Below are positions 23,376 to 32,758 of a DNA stretch of 49,269 nucleotides, piece by piece. Each line of letters opens with the position of its first letter. The stretch's first letter is position 1. The notes below the pieces were generated by a model, which made no database searches, had not been told where the DNA came from, and worked only from the letters and a program-made list of their open reading frames with translations. This DNA is from Scatosoma sp045588185 (GTDB lineage: Bacteria > Bacillota > Clostridia > Christensenellales > Borkfalkiaceae). The stretch is taken from the NCBI GenBank assembly GCA_045588185.1, contig JAZNDR010000053.1, forward strand, positions 1 to 49,269, given 5' to 3'. Position numbers and translations under genes: made by a program.

Positions 23376-25598
23376 CTATGACAAATAGTAAATTTCTATT
23401 TTTGCCTTTTTATCTATGTTGAAACATGTTTTTTTACCCGCTGTCTCAAATATCGTTTCTTTCCCGTCGCAAAGTACTCTCGATACATTGTGGGCTAATA
23501 GCAACTCCACTCTCGCGCCATAATCAGTTTCAAACGATATTCCGTTTTTAAGTCGTCGTACGTTAGTTATTTTAACGTTCGCATCAAATATATGCGTAAC
23601 GCCCTTTTCGCATATGGCAAACAATCTACATTCATGAGGACTTAACACAGTTTGACACATTCTACCACACTCAAACTGTTCCCCCGACCACACGTCGATT
23701 AAAAGTAAATCGTGCGAGTTCAGCCCTAACTTATCGGATTCAAATGCGACAGTCTTTTCATTATCATCTACGTTAAATAACGCCAAGGTTCGTTGCGGTA
23801 ATAATTTTGAACTTTCACAAGAAAAATGTGCCGATTTTATATACCAGACCTCAGGAATATTTCGCCCCGATTTGCGGTAATCGTAATCTAAAAAATATAC
23901 GTCTTGCCCGTTATTTGGGTTGCATACAGCTTTTTGCAATATTTTCAAGCGCCACTCGTCGGGGGAAATCTCGCTGAATCGCCCTGAAATCTCCACGCAC
24001 GAACGCGTTATGAGTATATACGTAGTTAAAAATAAAAATTCCCTATCAGAAAGGGAACGGAATATCCCCACGGCGTCGCTGTTAGGAACAAACATATCTC
24101 CCGTATGCGTAGCAAAACACGAAGCTCCCCATTGCATATTTACTTTCATATTATCCCAGGCGCCCTCAGCAACATCGACACCATAGCGATAATTCGTAAA
24201 ATATTCGCCCAAAAAAGGATTTGCCTGTACTATATCACAACCTGTTTGCAAATATCCGTCCTTTGGCAACCGACCACGAATTTCCTGCAACCACCACTCT
24301 CGCAATTCATAGCCCGACGCACTTTTTATGGAATACAAATCACCGCTATCCTCGAAGGCATAGCTCCAAAAATCGTGCTTTACGCCCTCAAAGCCGTAAT
24401 CACTAATCAATACGTCCAAAGCTTTTTTCATATATTCTCGTACGTTTTCAACGGAAACGTCAAGTGGACTGGCACTTGATATACGCTTAGAATAATCGAT
24501 AAACCACGACGGCTTTTCCCGATAAATTTTCGTATCGACAGGACAAAGCCCTCCTATCCAAACGGCAGGACGTAAACCAAGCAATTTAATTTCGTCCGTA
24601 AACGCCCGAAGTCCCTTCGGGAATTTTTCACAATCGACGCCATCCTCACCCTCATACGGTACACCAAGACCGTGCGCTTGCTTATTATAGGAAGCGTAGC
24701 CGTCATCCACCTGTAACCATTTCACCGTAGGGAAATATTTAACAATCGCCCTTGCTTCTCTCATCAAGGTTTCGTGCGATATCTTCCTAAAAAAGCCGTC
24801 GTTCCACGAACCCCAAACCAAGCAATCACGATTGATACGAGATGCACCATACGAAACGGGGATTTTTTCTCTTAATACGCTAGTATACTCTGCAAATATC
24901 CTTTCAATATTGTCGGCATTATCCGTAATACCCAAATACCACTCGTCTGTCAACACTTCGTTGGGTCGTACCTCTCTGTATTCCGTTGCCTTAAATGAGG
25001 AATATACCTCTAAAACAATCCCGTCTTCCTTATGGTACGTTAAATAATTATGATAAAAGACATTTTGCGAAAGGCTACCGTGCACTATTCCTTTTTGCGT
25101 TTGATAATTAGACAACAAAATTGCAGGAAACGGCTGATACGGGCTAGCGCCAATACGCTCTTGTACCACTCCCGGGTCCGCCCACCGATTATTTGCCGTA
25201 ACGTCAAACTCGGAATTTGCCGCATCCTCGCAAGAACGCTTATAATCGATGGGGAACGTCATCGTTTCATAAATTCTCGGGTTTTCTAAATGATAAAAAT
25301 AATCGTCTTTTCTTTGCTTCCCGAAATCAATCCCCGATAAACGCGCCTTTAACTCCTTCACCTTAACTGTTTTCGCTGAACAATTTTTGAATGTTCTACG
25401 CACACTAACGCCACCATTCGCAATACAAACGTAAATATCATCCTGCAACTGTTTCGTATGCGCATATATATGCGACCTCATATGAGCAACATTTGCTTTT
25501 TCCGTATACACAGGCTTAGCCTCTCCATCAACGAAAATAACGGAAAATTCTACTCCCAACCCAAACGTTTCAAAAATTTTTTTAAATATCGTACTCAT
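23376..25598 (-). CDS. GH36-like alpha-galactosidase or alpha-N-acetylgalactosaminidase
   Basis: A 740-residue clan-D glycosidase without a signal peptide. An N-terminal beta-supersandwich (about 1-250) is followed by the barrel, with WLQVDDGY (Asp298/299), GLRPAVWIGG, and the nucleophile strand GVKHDFWSY (Asp409), which corresponds to the KxD motif of the family. A C-terminal beta domain follows. The expected activity is removal of terminal alpha-linked galactose or GalNAc, for example from blood-group B/A-like or globo-series ends; which of the two cannot be decided by eye. Neighbours are GH95-like and GH20 enzymes. Confidence 0.82.
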   Translation of the reverse strand: MSTIFKKIFETFGLGVEFSVIFVDGEAKPVYTEKANVAHMRSHIYAHTKQLQDDIYVCIANGGVSVRRTFKNCSAKTVKVKELKARLSGIDFGKQRKDDYFYHLENPRIYETMTFPIDYKRSCEDAANSEFDVTANNRWADPGVVQERIGASPYQPFPAILLSNYQTQKGIVHGSLSQNVFYHNYLTYHKEDGIVLEVYSSFKATEYREVRPNEVLTDEWYLGITDNADNIERIFAEYTSVLREKIPVSYGASRINRDCLVWGSWNDGFFRKISHETLMREARAIVKYFPTVKWLQVDDGYASYNKQAHGLGVPYEGEDGVDCEKFPKGLRAFTDEIKLLGLRPAVWIGGLCPVDTKIYREKPSWFIDYSKRISSASPLDVSVENVREYMKKALDVLISDYGFEGVKHDFWSYAFEDSGDLYSIKSASGYELREWWLQEIRGRLPKDGYLQTGCDIVQANPFLGEYFTNYRYGVDVAEGAWDNMKVNMQWGASCFATHTGDMFVPNSDAVGIFRSLSDREFLFLTTYILITRSCVEISGRFSEISPDEWRLKILQKAVCNPNNGQDVYFLDYDYRKSGRNIPEVWYIKSAHFSCESSKLLPQRTLALFNVDDNEKTVAFESDKLGLNSHDLLLIDVWSGEQFECGRMCQTVLSPHECRLFAICEKGVTHIFDANVKITNVRRLKNGISFETDYGARVELLLAHNVSRVLCDGKETIFETAGKKTCFNIDKKAKIEIYYLS

Positions 25599-25609
25599 CT
25601 TTCTACTCT

Positions 25610-27751
25610 TTATAGCAACATGGTTTCACTGTCTATCATCAATGCAAAGCATTTTCCAACCTCACAATGCACTTCTTGTCCGTTAGAAAAAGTCAATTTT
25701 TCTTTTCCAAATACATTTTTAATATGCAATTTCATTTTCTTTTGCGCTCTTACGCTAAAAGCCGTTACTATGCCACTTTTATAGCACGCGCTTATTTGAG
25801 CGCCGCCTTGCACAAGGAAATTTGAAAGGCATATCTCTTCGTTTTTCCACTCATCTGGTACACACGGAAATAAGGAAACAAAGCCTAACTGGTCTTGTAT
25901 CAGCATATTTTGTATCGCATCGCAATACGCATAATTTGCCTCCAATGTAAAAGGTCTATAATGCGCCAAACAAACGCCGTAATGCTTAAAATCGCCGTTT
26001 AAATGAAAACCATTATCTCCCAAAAAGCATTTACAAAAAGTTTTTAAGGCATAATATACTCTATTTGCACTTTGTATCATCGCGCAAATTGACGCAAACC
26101 AGGGGAAAGAAAATCCCACCCAAAGTCCCGTTCCAAGCTCTTCTAATCTCTTAATATTTTCTTCTATTATTTTGATGTTTTCTTCACTATCCGCTTTTAA
26201 AGTTTGTAGAGGATAAATACACATTAAATTAGAATGGTGTCTATGCGTTTTTTCCACGCGTACGGCGTTATCCAACAATAAAACACCATTTTCGTCCATA
26301 TAAAAAGAACCTAATTTTTTGAGTTTTTCTTGATACTCGCCATCATCTTTTCCTGTTATCGCACAGTAGTCTATCAAGGTTTCGTATAAATAACGCACAA
26401 ACTGCAAATCGTTATTCGACCACATCAAAAACGCCTCACGCTTACAATCCCCATATTCGGGAGAAGAAGATAACGGCAAATATAATTTCCCGTCCTTTTC
26501 ATACAATAAGCCTGAAATTGCCTTACCTACCCCTACAAAAAACGGCTCTGCTCTATCTAACAAAAACTGTTCGTCTTGCGTATACCGATAATAATCGTCA
26601 AAGCTTTTAGCTAACCATATCGTCATCGTAGGAGAAAGCGTATACATAGGCCACCCACCGATAGGTTTCCCATCCAAAGTAGACGTTGCCGGCGCAAGTA
26701 TCCCCTCTACGCCGTAAAAGGACCTTGCAAATTGTTCGTATGCCGTTTTACTATTCCATAAATACTCTATAAAAACTTTACCTGTATCAATATGATTTGC
26801 GCGTAAATACGACATATAAGTAAATTGCGTATTCAAATCGTGGTGGTAATCCCCTTTCCAAGGAGGCAATTTACCATCGCAAGCCGTCCAAAGCCCTTGC
26901 AAAGGCATTGGATATCCACCGCTTCTACTTCCGCTCCCAAAAAAATAATACGACCGATAATACGCTTTTTCCATTTCTTTATCAGGCAGGGACACGCACG
27001 ATTCCGCCCAAAAATTGCGCCACCATTTTTTGTGTTGCAAAAAAAGCGACTTGTAAGATTTGGTACATTCGTCAAAGGTGGATTTTATATCCATAAAAGC
27101 TTTTTCTTGCGTTGTTTCTTCGAATACGTAATATAAAAGCTCCTTGCCGTTTTTAGCATTACGCATTTGATAGGCTATGCCAAATACGCAGTCTTGTTTT
27201 TCGTGCATATACACCACGACGTCGTCCTTAAGAAACGTTTTCGGTGCAGCATATCCAAGCGTTTGATAATAATACTGAGGAAATTCTATCCGCAAAGAAA
27301 TTTCTCCGCGTATAAGAGCAATACCGCATTTTTTGTTCGCACAAACAAAGCTACGTATTTCACGTTCATTATCACGGATACACACTTCACCCGTTTGAAT
27401 ATTAAGCTTAAAATCCGTACCCTCATCGATAGGCATATCAAAAATAATTTTCCCCGCGTTGATTTTGGTCGGAGTGGAAAAGTTTGCACAATCATCAAAT
27501 AGGCGCAAAAACTCACACCAATCCTCCTCTTTTCCACTCTTTACGAGGTTAATCATATTCGCATACGTAAAGCCCTTTTCCTGTGTTTGCGGGGCAGGAC
27601 GGGGATCCCACAAGCCTGCTCTATCCAAAGCAAAACATAATTCCTTTTCGCCGTAAACAAGCGCACCTAATAAGCCGTTTCCAAGAGGAAACCCTTCATC
27701 CCACCGTTTTATAGGGCCTTTTTTATACAAATTATACTGCCTGCCTAACAT
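25610..27751 (-). CDS. GH95-like alpha-L-fucosidase
   Basis: A 713-residue enzyme resembling GH95, an inverting (alpha/alpha)6-barrel family that removes alpha-1,2-linked fucose or L-galactose. Supporting stretches are KRWDEGFPLGNGLLGALVYG near the start, DYHHDLNTQFTYM in the barrel, the SSSPEYG and TLEANYAYCDAI-type loops that hold the catalytic residues, and the late FPCVPDEW. Start 27751 (MLGRQYNLYK) is chosen, since AAAGGAG lies 11 bases upstream and earlier frame positions overlap the GH35 gene. There is no signal peptide, so it acts in the cytoplasm on imported sugars. Confidence 0.82.
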   Translation of the reverse strand: MLGRQYNLYKKGPIKRWDEGFPLGNGLLGALVYGEKELCFALDRAGLWDPRPAPQTQEKGFTYANMINLVKSGKEEDWCEFLRLFDDCANFSTPTKINAGKIIFDMPIDEGTDFKLNIQTGEVCIRDNEREIRSFVCANKKCGIALIRGEISLRIEFPQYYYQTLGYAAPKTFLKDDVVVYMHEKQDCVFGIAYQMRNAKNGKELLYYVFEETTQEKAFMDIKSTFDECTKSYKSLFLQHKKWWRNFWAESCVSLPDKEMEKAYYRSYYFFGSGSRSGGYPMPLQGLWTACDGKLPPWKGDYHHDLNTQFTYMSYLRANHIDTGKVFIEYLWNSKTAYEQFARSFYGVEGILAPATSTLDGKPIGGWPMYTLSPTMTIWLAKSFDDYYRYTQDEQFLLDRAEPFFVGVGKAISGLLYEKDGKLYLPLSSSPEYGDCKREAFLMWSNNDLQFVRYLYETLIDYCAITGKDDGEYQEKLKKLGSFYMDENGVLLLDNAVRVEKTHRHHSNLMCIYPLQTLKADSEENIKIIEENIKRLEELGTGLWVGFSFPWFASICAMIQSANRVYYALKTFCKCFLGDNGFHLNGDFKHYGVCLAHYRPFTLEANYAYCDAIQNMLIQDQLGFVSLFPCVPDEWKNEEICLSNFLVQGGAQISACYKSGIVTAFSVRAQKKMKLHIKNVFGKEKLTFSNGQEVHCEVGKCFALMIDSETMLL

Positions 27752-27767
27752 AAAGCAATGTTCTCCT

Positions 27768-29519
27768 TTACCATTCAGGACATTCAACAAATTCCGCCTC
27801 AGGCAACAACATTCCGTCTGATTCAAAAATTACAATTTCATTCCGACCTTTTTTAAGCGCAGATTTGGGCACGTATAAAGTTTTTTGCGGTCCAGCGGGA
27901 TTATAATATCTACCGATATTAAAACCATTTACAGTGATAAATCCCTTTGTAAAACCGCTCGGTTTAATGAACGTATCCTTAGGCTCGTCAACCTCAACAT
28001 ATCCTTTATAAAACGTTGGAATATCCGTCGGTTCCGCCGCCCCATCATAAATCAAATCACTTAAATCGTTCATTTCAAAACTCGTATTCGTCCAATTTAA
28101 CACGTTTTGTATACGGTGCAATACCACCGAGTCCATTCCTTTTCGGTCTATAAGATTCGGTCCGTAGTTAATTCTCCCCATATTTTCAACGAGAACGTCT
28201 ATGCGAGAATGTGCATTTTTACCCGTACTAACGTATAACTGTTGATTTTCTCTAGAACGTTCGTACGTACCCAACTTTTTCCCGTCGACAAATATAATCG
28301 CCCTATCTGCAAGTCCTAAAATATCCAACGAAACATTCTCAATGTCATCTACAAGATAAGATGAATATAAAATATACCCGTAGTTTTGACCGACTTCTTC
28401 CATTTTTAATGGCCATTTACTGTTTATCGACTTGCCTATTTGCGCTACGTTGTCAAAAAGGTTTGCGCTTTCAGTAAATACAACTTTACCGTACGAGGCT
28501 TTCTCTGTTTCCTTTGCTGTAAGCGCAGGCACATCATACCCGTACTTAATAAACAAGTCGCGCACACCGTAATACGCCTCCGTTCTATCACCCGCCTCGG
28601 ATAACAGCGCGCCGTAATCGTAACTTGTTATTGTCGGAAAATACTGACCGTTCACCCCGTTTGCCCCGTTCATAAAGCCAAAATTCGTACCGCCGTGAAA
28701 CATGTACAAATTAAAACCGATGCCGTTTTTTATGTATCGTTCGGATTCTGCTATCATTTCCTGACAAGCACGACTTTGCCGTTCACCGTACCAACGATCA
28801 AACCAACCGCACCAAAATTCCGCACAAACTAGAGGTTGATTGGGGCGATAATCCTCAAGGAGTTTTATTCTTTCCTCCGCGTTAGAGCCAAAATTCAAAA
28901 AGCAAAGTCTATTCTTCAAAGTTCCAGCATTTAGAAGGAAAGCTAAAACCCCATCCGATGTAAAACATAAAGCGTTAGCCCCTAAATCCTCATACATATC
29001 CGCCAACTTTTGTAAATATTCCGTATCATTCCCGTAGCTACCATATTCGTTTTCGATTTGGAGCATAAGAATGTTACCCCCATTTTCAATCAAACGCGGT
29101 GTAATAATTTCAAAAAGTCTTGAAAAATAATTTTTGACTTTACTCAAATACAACTCGTCATCGCAGCGCAATCTTATATCTTTATATGATAGTAACCAAG
29201 CGGGAAAACCGCCAAATTCCCATTCAGCGCATATATACGGACCAGGCCGAAGAATAACATTTAAGCCTACCTCTTTCGCTAAATCAAGAAAATGTCCCAC
29301 ATCTAATTCACCCGAAAAATCAAATTCACCTTCATTTTTTTCGTGTAAATTCCAACACGTATACGTTTCCACGGTGTTAAATCCACATTCTCGCAATTTC
29401 AATAAACGATCCCGCCAATGAACACGCGGAATTCTAAAATAATGCATTGCTCCTGAAAACAACGGATATTTTGTACCGTCCAAATAAAAATCTTTGTCTT
29501 TAAATATAAATCTTGCCAT
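27768..29519 (-). CDS. GH35 beta-galactosidase
   Basis: A 583-residue retaining glycosidase of family 35, without a signal peptide. It shows the family N-terminus (YPLFSGAMHYFRIPRVHWRDRL), PGPYICAEWEFGGFPAWLL, the acid/base in QIENEYG (Glu158), the nucleophile in CAEFWCGWFD (Glu234) and HGGTNFGFMNGAN. C-terminal jelly-roll domains follow (FVDGKKLGTYER; GFTKGFITVNGFNIGRY). It should cleave terminal beta-linked galactose from mucin-type or milk-type oligosaccharides. It sits between the SGNH esterase and the GH95-like gene in the operon. Confidence 0.93.
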   Translation of the reverse strand: MARFIFKDKDFYLDGTKYPLFSGAMHYFRIPRVHWRDRLLKLRECGFNTVETYTCWNLHEKNEGEFDFSGELDVGHFLDLAKEVGLNVILRPGPYICAEWEFGGFPAWLLSYKDIRLRCDDELYLSKVKNYFSRLFEIITPRLIENGGNILMLQIENEYGSYGNDTEYLQKLADMYEDLGANALCFTSDGVLAFLLNAGTLKNRLCFLNFGSNAEERIKLLEDYRPNQPLVCAEFWCGWFDRWYGERQSRACQEMIAESERYIKNGIGFNLYMFHGGTNFGFMNGANGVNGQYFPTITSYDYGALLSEAGDRTEAYYGVRDLFIKYGYDVPALTAKETEKASYGKVVFTESANLFDNVAQIGKSINSKWPLKMEEVGQNYGYILYSSYLVDDIENVSLDILGLADRAIIFVDGKKLGTYERSRENQQLYVSTGKNAHSRIDVLVENMGRINYGPNLIDRKGMDSVVLHRIQNVLNWTNTSFEMNDLSDLIYDGAAEPTDIPTFYKGYVEVDEPKDTFIKPSGFTKGFITVNGFNIGRYYNPAGPQKTLYVPKSALKKGRNEIVIFESDGMLLPEAEFVECPEW

Positions 29520-29544
29520 TGCAAATTTTTCCTTTTGCCACTAC

Positions 29545-30624
29545 TTATTCTTTTATCGAAAGCACATCTACTTCTTTCATAATCTTATAAATCTCTTTTG
29601 CCATACGGTAAAAGCCCAAATCATTTGGATGACACCCGTCCACCGTACAAAAATCCTTATCTTCTTCCCCAAATAAAACTTTACCGTCTATAAACCAAAC
29701 GTTTTCATCTCCGTTTTGCTTCGCTGTTTGATAGGTATTCAAAACCGTATCACAACGTTCCTTTCCTTTTTCAAGCCTTTGAGGACTTGGCGCAGAAATA
29801 AAAATAATCGGTGTTTGCGCTTGTTCTTCTCGAAACGTCTCATATAGAGCATAATGCGTTTTTTGTAAGTGTTCTACGTCAGGCGCATTGTGGTCGTAAT
29901 CGCAAACAAATAAACTACAAGGTATTGTAGACAAATATTTTATCATTGTTTTTTCCGCTCTTGCGCTTCCTGAAAAACCAAGGTTTATAAAATCAATTCC
30001 GTTCCATTTTGATATCATAGAAGGATATGATGCGTCTGCTCTACTCGCACAACCACCTTGCGTTATGGACGAGCCATAATACAAAATCGGCTTTATATCT
30101 AAATATTTTTTTCCATTTTCAAGTTGCGCCCACTCGTCTAAAACAAGCGTTAGGGAATTAACCATTCCGTATAAAGGAAAATGCAAAATATAATTATGCA
30201 TTTTTCCATCTTTTGGCATTTTGCCCGCAACACCTTCAAAACCGTTGTTCTCCGTAAAGATGGGGGTGAGCATATTCACCAACTCTTCTTCGGTATCCTC
30301 GCAGAGTAAAGTAAAACCCGTCGCCGCACTAATCGGCATATGCGACATTATCGGTAAACTATCGTACGTTACCCGAATTGCAAAATACGAAGAGTTAGTA
30401 GAAAAACGCAATCTACCGCCTGAAGTAAATTTATTTAGATTACTTACCCCAGCACTTACTTGTTCTGCGATTTCAGCATCCATACGTAAAAAACGTTTTC
30501 GTCTTTCGTCGTAAAATACGCCATATAAATCCGTACACGCACACGGAATAGGATAAAAACGCTTCCCCTCACGCACAACCGTATTTTCAATTTTTAAATT
30601 TTTATCTATTGTCGCAATATCCAT
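29545..30624 (-). CDS. SGNH/GDSL hydrolase with N-terminal carbohydrate-binding-like domain
   Basis: A 359-residue predicted esterase. The N-terminal beta domain (about 1-175) contains GGRLRFSTNSSYFAIRV, similar in layout to the protein at 7314-8300. The SGNH core then has YGSSITQGGCAS (nucleophile Ser in block I), CDYDHNAP (block III) and DGCHPND (block V, Asp and His). In a glycan locus the likely role is removal of O-acetyl groups that would block the glycosidases; this is inference. No signal peptide. Confidence 0.85.
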   Translation of the reverse strand: MDIATIDKNLKIENTVVREGKRFYPIPCACTDLYGVFYDERRKRFLRMDAEIAEQVSAGVSNLNKFTSGGRLRFSTNSSYFAIRVTYDSLPIMSHMPISAATGFTLLCEDTEEELVNMLTPIFTENNGFEGVAGKMPKDGKMHNYILHFPLYGMVNSLTLVLDEWAQLENGKKYLDIKPILYYGSSITQGGCASRADASYPSMISKWNGIDFINLGFSGSARAEKTMIKYLSTIPCSLFVCDYDHNAPDVEHLQKTHYALYETFREEQAQTPIIFISAPSPQRLEKGKERCDTVLNTYQTAKQNGDENVWFIDGKVLFGEEDKDFCTVDGCHPNDLGFYRMAKEIYKIMKEVDVLSIKE

Positions 30625-30642
30625 TTTGTTTTAATTCCTACG

Positions 30643-32745
30643 TTATTGCAATACTTCTATATCCGAAGAGCCATCCAACCAAGCGCGAATACACCGTTGC
30701 CACGTGCCAGCATCGCCGACTTTACATTCTTCGCCGAGTAATTCTTGGATGTCAACGAACAACGCATCTCGTTCCGCCTTGTGTTTTTCCATAATCTCTT
30801 TGTTATCAAAGCGCAAATAATTGTACTCGTCGTCCCCGACGTGCACGTCGCAATAGGTCAACAGGCGATTATATTCCACAGCCAAACGCTCCGCTTTAAC
30901 GCGCTTAATAACAAGCGGATTTTTTGCCAAGTCCAACGCCTCGTCAATATATTTGAGCCACTCAAAATACTCCTGTTCGGTAAAAGCGTCGTGATTATGA
31001 CATGCATAAATATAACCGTTATATTTCTTTTGATAATGCCCAGGTACGGCATATTCCTTTTTTCTTTCCTTGGAAGTTTCAAGAAAGGCGTTGAAATATT
31101 TTCTCATAGGCTCAGCCGATTCCTTGAACCAATGCGCAAAGAAATCGTTTACAAGCGTCTCGTATTCCTCCTCACACCATTTCGTTTTCCAAGACAATTT
31201 TGAGTGTAAATACATTTTTAAAGAATCAAACCGAGAGAGGATGCTTGTTCCGCCGCCTTCAACGAACATAAACGCGGCGTTATTCTCTTTTGCATATTCA
31301 TATACTTTTTTCATTGACTCAAACGAATCAAACCAAGTCAAATGATGAATAAAATTCCCGCCATACGTCCACAAATACAATTTATTGCACAGTGAACCCC
31401 ATTTTTTTATCATTTGCAAATAATAAGCATTAGGCTGAGTTTCCGAGCCATACGTTTCACTATCGAAATCATAAAAGAAATTAGCCGAAATCGGTGCGTA
31501 CATAACCCCTACGTTATCGCGCGGACGAACGCTCTCGTCCATAGGGATCCAACCGCCCTTTCCGTCCTCTTTGACGGGAGCGTTCACGGTTGCCGTATAG
31601 GCAAAAAACACAATCGTCATAGGTCTACCCGAGTGTTCGGTTTCCATCCATTGTTTAATTCTATCTGCTACAGGATTTATGAAACGGATAATCGCCGCCG
31701 CGTCCGTTCCGTATTTTTTTCTATCTGCCTTACACACCTCACATTGACACCAACCGCCACCGTCCGTTTGCTCGAATAATAGCGTTTCAACGTATCTTCC
31801 TTCGTCAAAGCGTTTTTTGATAAGCTTTTTGGCGTGCATAAACATACGGTCTTGCATTTTCTTAAGTTCCAACGCATCTCCGTGCGCATTATAGCAAAGT
31901 TGATTTTGCGCTCGCTTTTTCATCGTTGGCATCACTATATCTATCGGTTCGTGCGCGACAGCAACGGTATTCCCGTCGGCGTCTTTCGAAGTTGTAAACC
32001 AGTTATCAGTTCCGATTTGTCGATATACCTTTTCGCCGTTTACAGACACATACCAACTTGCTCCAAACTCCGAGCTCGCGTACCATTTTTCGTGTCCGTC
32101 CAAATGCGACGTTCCGTTGCATGAACAGCCTTCAAGCTCGCACGTGTCATATTCCTTGAAATAATCTAAGGAATTATGAAACCATCCTGCAAACGTAGTT
32201 AGCTCCGTAAAGAAACGCATTCTTTGAGCCAAAAGAGATTTTTTCTTGACTATATCAACAGGCGTTTGCCCATCGAATATCATAACGGGATGATAATTTC
32301 CATAGCGATATAAAATATCAGGCTTATCGGAAAGCTCAAACGGTTTTATAGTTTTTTCGGTTACATTTTCGTCCACGTAGCACTCGTCTACCCCATAAGT
32401 TTCGTAATGGAAAACGTGGTGCAAAAACGCATATACTCCGTATAATGTCCCCCATTCGTCACCTGCAATAAAAATATTCTCCCCGTCGCAAACCACCTTA
32501 TATTCCTGAGCCGAAAACGCATATTGCCCAAACACGTTCTCAAACAAATCTCCGTTACCGAGCACAATGTATTTTTCCTTTTTATTATGTAAAACGGATT
32601 TTGCGGGAATTACGTCAAGCGTAATCCCCGTTGCTTTTTTAAAAAAATGTACAAGCTCATCAGCAGCGTTTTGTAATGCCGTACTTTGCTTTGTTAAGAG
32701 CACTTTATATTCACTTTTTGAACTACTAACAATCTTTAATCCCAT
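30643..32745 (-). CDS. DUF4838-family protein, cytoplasmic form
   Basis: A 700-residue protein with a GH67/GH20-type N-terminal domain (LLTKQSTALQNAADELVHFF, YIVLGN, GTLYGVYAFLHHV), followed by a long DUF4838 barrel-like region. The signature FEQTDGGGWCQCEVC is present, with cysteines in a CxCxxC pattern, and later WTYGGNFIHHLTWFDS. No activity is established that I can cite; the fold suggests a glycoside hydrolase. Start 32745 (MGLKIVSS) is chosen because AGAGGT lies 7 bases upstream and the longer frame would overlap the previous stop. There is no signal peptide, unlike its paralogue at 35367-37277. Confidence 0.8.
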   Translation of the reverse strand: MGLKIVSSSKSEYKVLLTKQSTALQNAADELVHFFKKATGITLDVIPAKSVLHNKKEKYIVLGNGDLFENVFGQYAFSAQEYKVVCDGENIFIAGDEWGTLYGVYAFLHHVFHYETYGVDECYVDENVTEKTIKPFELSDKPDILYRYGNYHPVMIFDGQTPVDIVKKKSLLAQRMRFFTELTTFAGWFHNSLDYFKEYDTCELEGCSCNGTSHLDGHEKWYASSEFGASWYVSVNGEKVYRQIGTDNWFTTSKDADGNTVAVAHEPIDIVMPTMKKRAQNQLCYNAHGDALELKKMQDRMFMHAKKLIKKRFDEGRYVETLLFEQTDGGGWCQCEVCKADRKKYGTDAAAIIRFINPVADRIKQWMETEHSGRPMTIVFFAYTATVNAPVKEDGKGGWIPMDESVRPRDNVGVMYAPISANFFYDFDSETYGSETQPNAYYLQMIKKWGSLCNKLYLWTYGGNFIHHLTWFDSFESMKKVYEYAKENNAAFMFVEGGGTSILSRFDSLKMYLHSKLSWKTKWCEEEYETLVNDFFAHWFKESAEPMRKYFNAFLETSKERKKEYAVPGHYQKKYNGYIYACHNHDAFTEQEYFEWLKYIDEALDLAKNPLVIKRVKAERLAVEYNRLLTYCDVHVGDDEYNYLRFDNKEIMEKHKAERDALFVDIQELLGEECKVGDAGTWQRCIRAWLDGSSDIEVLQ

Positions 32746-32758
32746 AATGGTACCTCTG